Shown here piece by piece: positions 63,583-64,000 of a stretch of 64,000 nucleotides of DNA (the stretch's first letter is position 1; each line of letters opens with the position of its first letter). Below the pieces are notes generated by a model. That model was given only the letters and a program-made list of their open reading frames with translations, ran no database searches and was not told where the DNA came from. The position numbers were made by a program, and so were the translations under genes. This DNA comes from Haematobia irritans (taxonomy: Eukaryota; Arthropoda; Insecta; Diptera; Muscidae): the NCBI RefSeq assembly GCF_050003625.1, contig NC_134398.1, positions 91,301,913 to 91,365,912 of the forward strand. Reading direction: 5' to 3'.

Positions 63583-64000
63583 GCTTCCGAACTAATTGCT
63601 TTGGCTTTTAGCTTAATTACCGACTGTTTCGCCAATTAGCTTGCTTCCGCATTCGCTTGCTTCCGCATTCGCTTGCTTCCGCACTAATTGCTTCGGCTTT
63701 TAGCTTGCTTCCGCACTAATTGTTTCGGCAATTAGCTTGCTTCCGCACTAACTGCTTCGGCTTTTAGCTTGCTTCCGCACTAATTGTTTCGGCAATTAGC
63801 TTGCTTCCGCATTCGCTTGCTTCCGCACTAATTGCTTCGGCTTTTAGCTTGCTTCCGCACTAATTGTTTCCGCATTCGCTTGCTTGCGCACTAATTGCTT
63901 CGGCTTTTAGCTTGCTTCCGCACTAATTGTTTCGGCTTTTAGCTTGCTTCCGCACTAATTGTTTCGGCAATTAGCTTGCTTCCGCTTTCGCTTGCTTCCG
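63583..64000. repeat. Composite 16/32 bp minisatellite, continues past the window
   Basis: Two related units alternate: a 16 bp unit ATTCGCTTGCTTCCGC, and 32 bp units ACTAATTGYTTCGG plus CTTTTAGCTTGCTTCCGC or CAATTAGCTTGCTTCCGC. The common core GCTTGCTTCCGC occurs more than 15 times. No ORF is maintained. Confidence 0.9.

Noticed and set aside
63583..64000. CRISPR-like array at the window end
   Set aside because: Spacers are themselves repeats (16 and 32 bp types); it is a minisatellite.

Overview
This is a window of AT-rich eukaryotic DNA from an insect. The transposon families point to a brachyceran fly, most likely a calyptrate (muscid-type) species: fragmented BEL/Pao retrotransposons, an I/LOA-type LINE with RNase H, Tc1/mariner elements of the DD41D (rosa-like) and DD37E types, a PIF/Harbinger remnant, hAT deletion derivatives, elements with a (GTCT)n tract like the dipteran mini-me/DINE-1 group, and a tRNA-derived SINE with a GGTTAGG-type tail. 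The species assignment is inference. No bacterial, CRISPR or operon features are present.

Layout. 1-1 kb: GGTATT-rich DNA, then a complete SINE with target-site duplications. 1.4-9.6 kb: a decayed BEL/Pao element (gag, RT, protease/RNase H-like, integrase, DUF5641-like end) broken by a 4.0 kb foldback element, a 121 bp MITE and a 779 bp hAT element. 9.7-13.3 kb: part of a second BEL element (zinc knuckle and protease) interrupted by a CAC/GTG-ended element that itself carries a rosa-like element. 13.3-17.9 kb: inverted duplications, a 220 bp palindrome and CAC/GTG elements. 18-19.3 kb: a 50-codon membrane-protein C-terminus present twice. 20.3-24.7 kb: LOA LINE copy A. 26-32.3 kb: more MITEs, a hAT element and a second rosa copy. 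32.4-33.5 kb: the last two recognisable exons of a host WD40-repeat gene (minus strand). 34-35.3 kb: a DD37E element. 35.8-39.6 kb: LOA copy B. 41.0-42.6 kb: a Harbinger remnant. 45.8-46.2 kb: a perfect 207 bp tandem duplication. 46.3-53.5 kb: LOA copy D, cut into five pieces by nested insertions. 53.6-58.8 kb: one minisatellite split by two mini-me-like elements. 59.6-62.5 kb: a TIR element with an ORF tail, then LOA copy C. 63.6-64 kb: a 16/32 bp composite minisatellite running off the window end.

Only the WD40 gene is a convincing host gene. Almost everything else is mobile DNA at different stages of decay. The most useful results come from comparing filled and empty sites between copies inside the window. 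They fix element ends, show nesting order, and reveal several repeat families that share 5'-CAC...GTG-3' ends and a TA/CA dinucleotide duplication. They also show that the tRNA-SINE shares its 3' tail with the LOA LINE, so the LINE is its probable source of enzymes.
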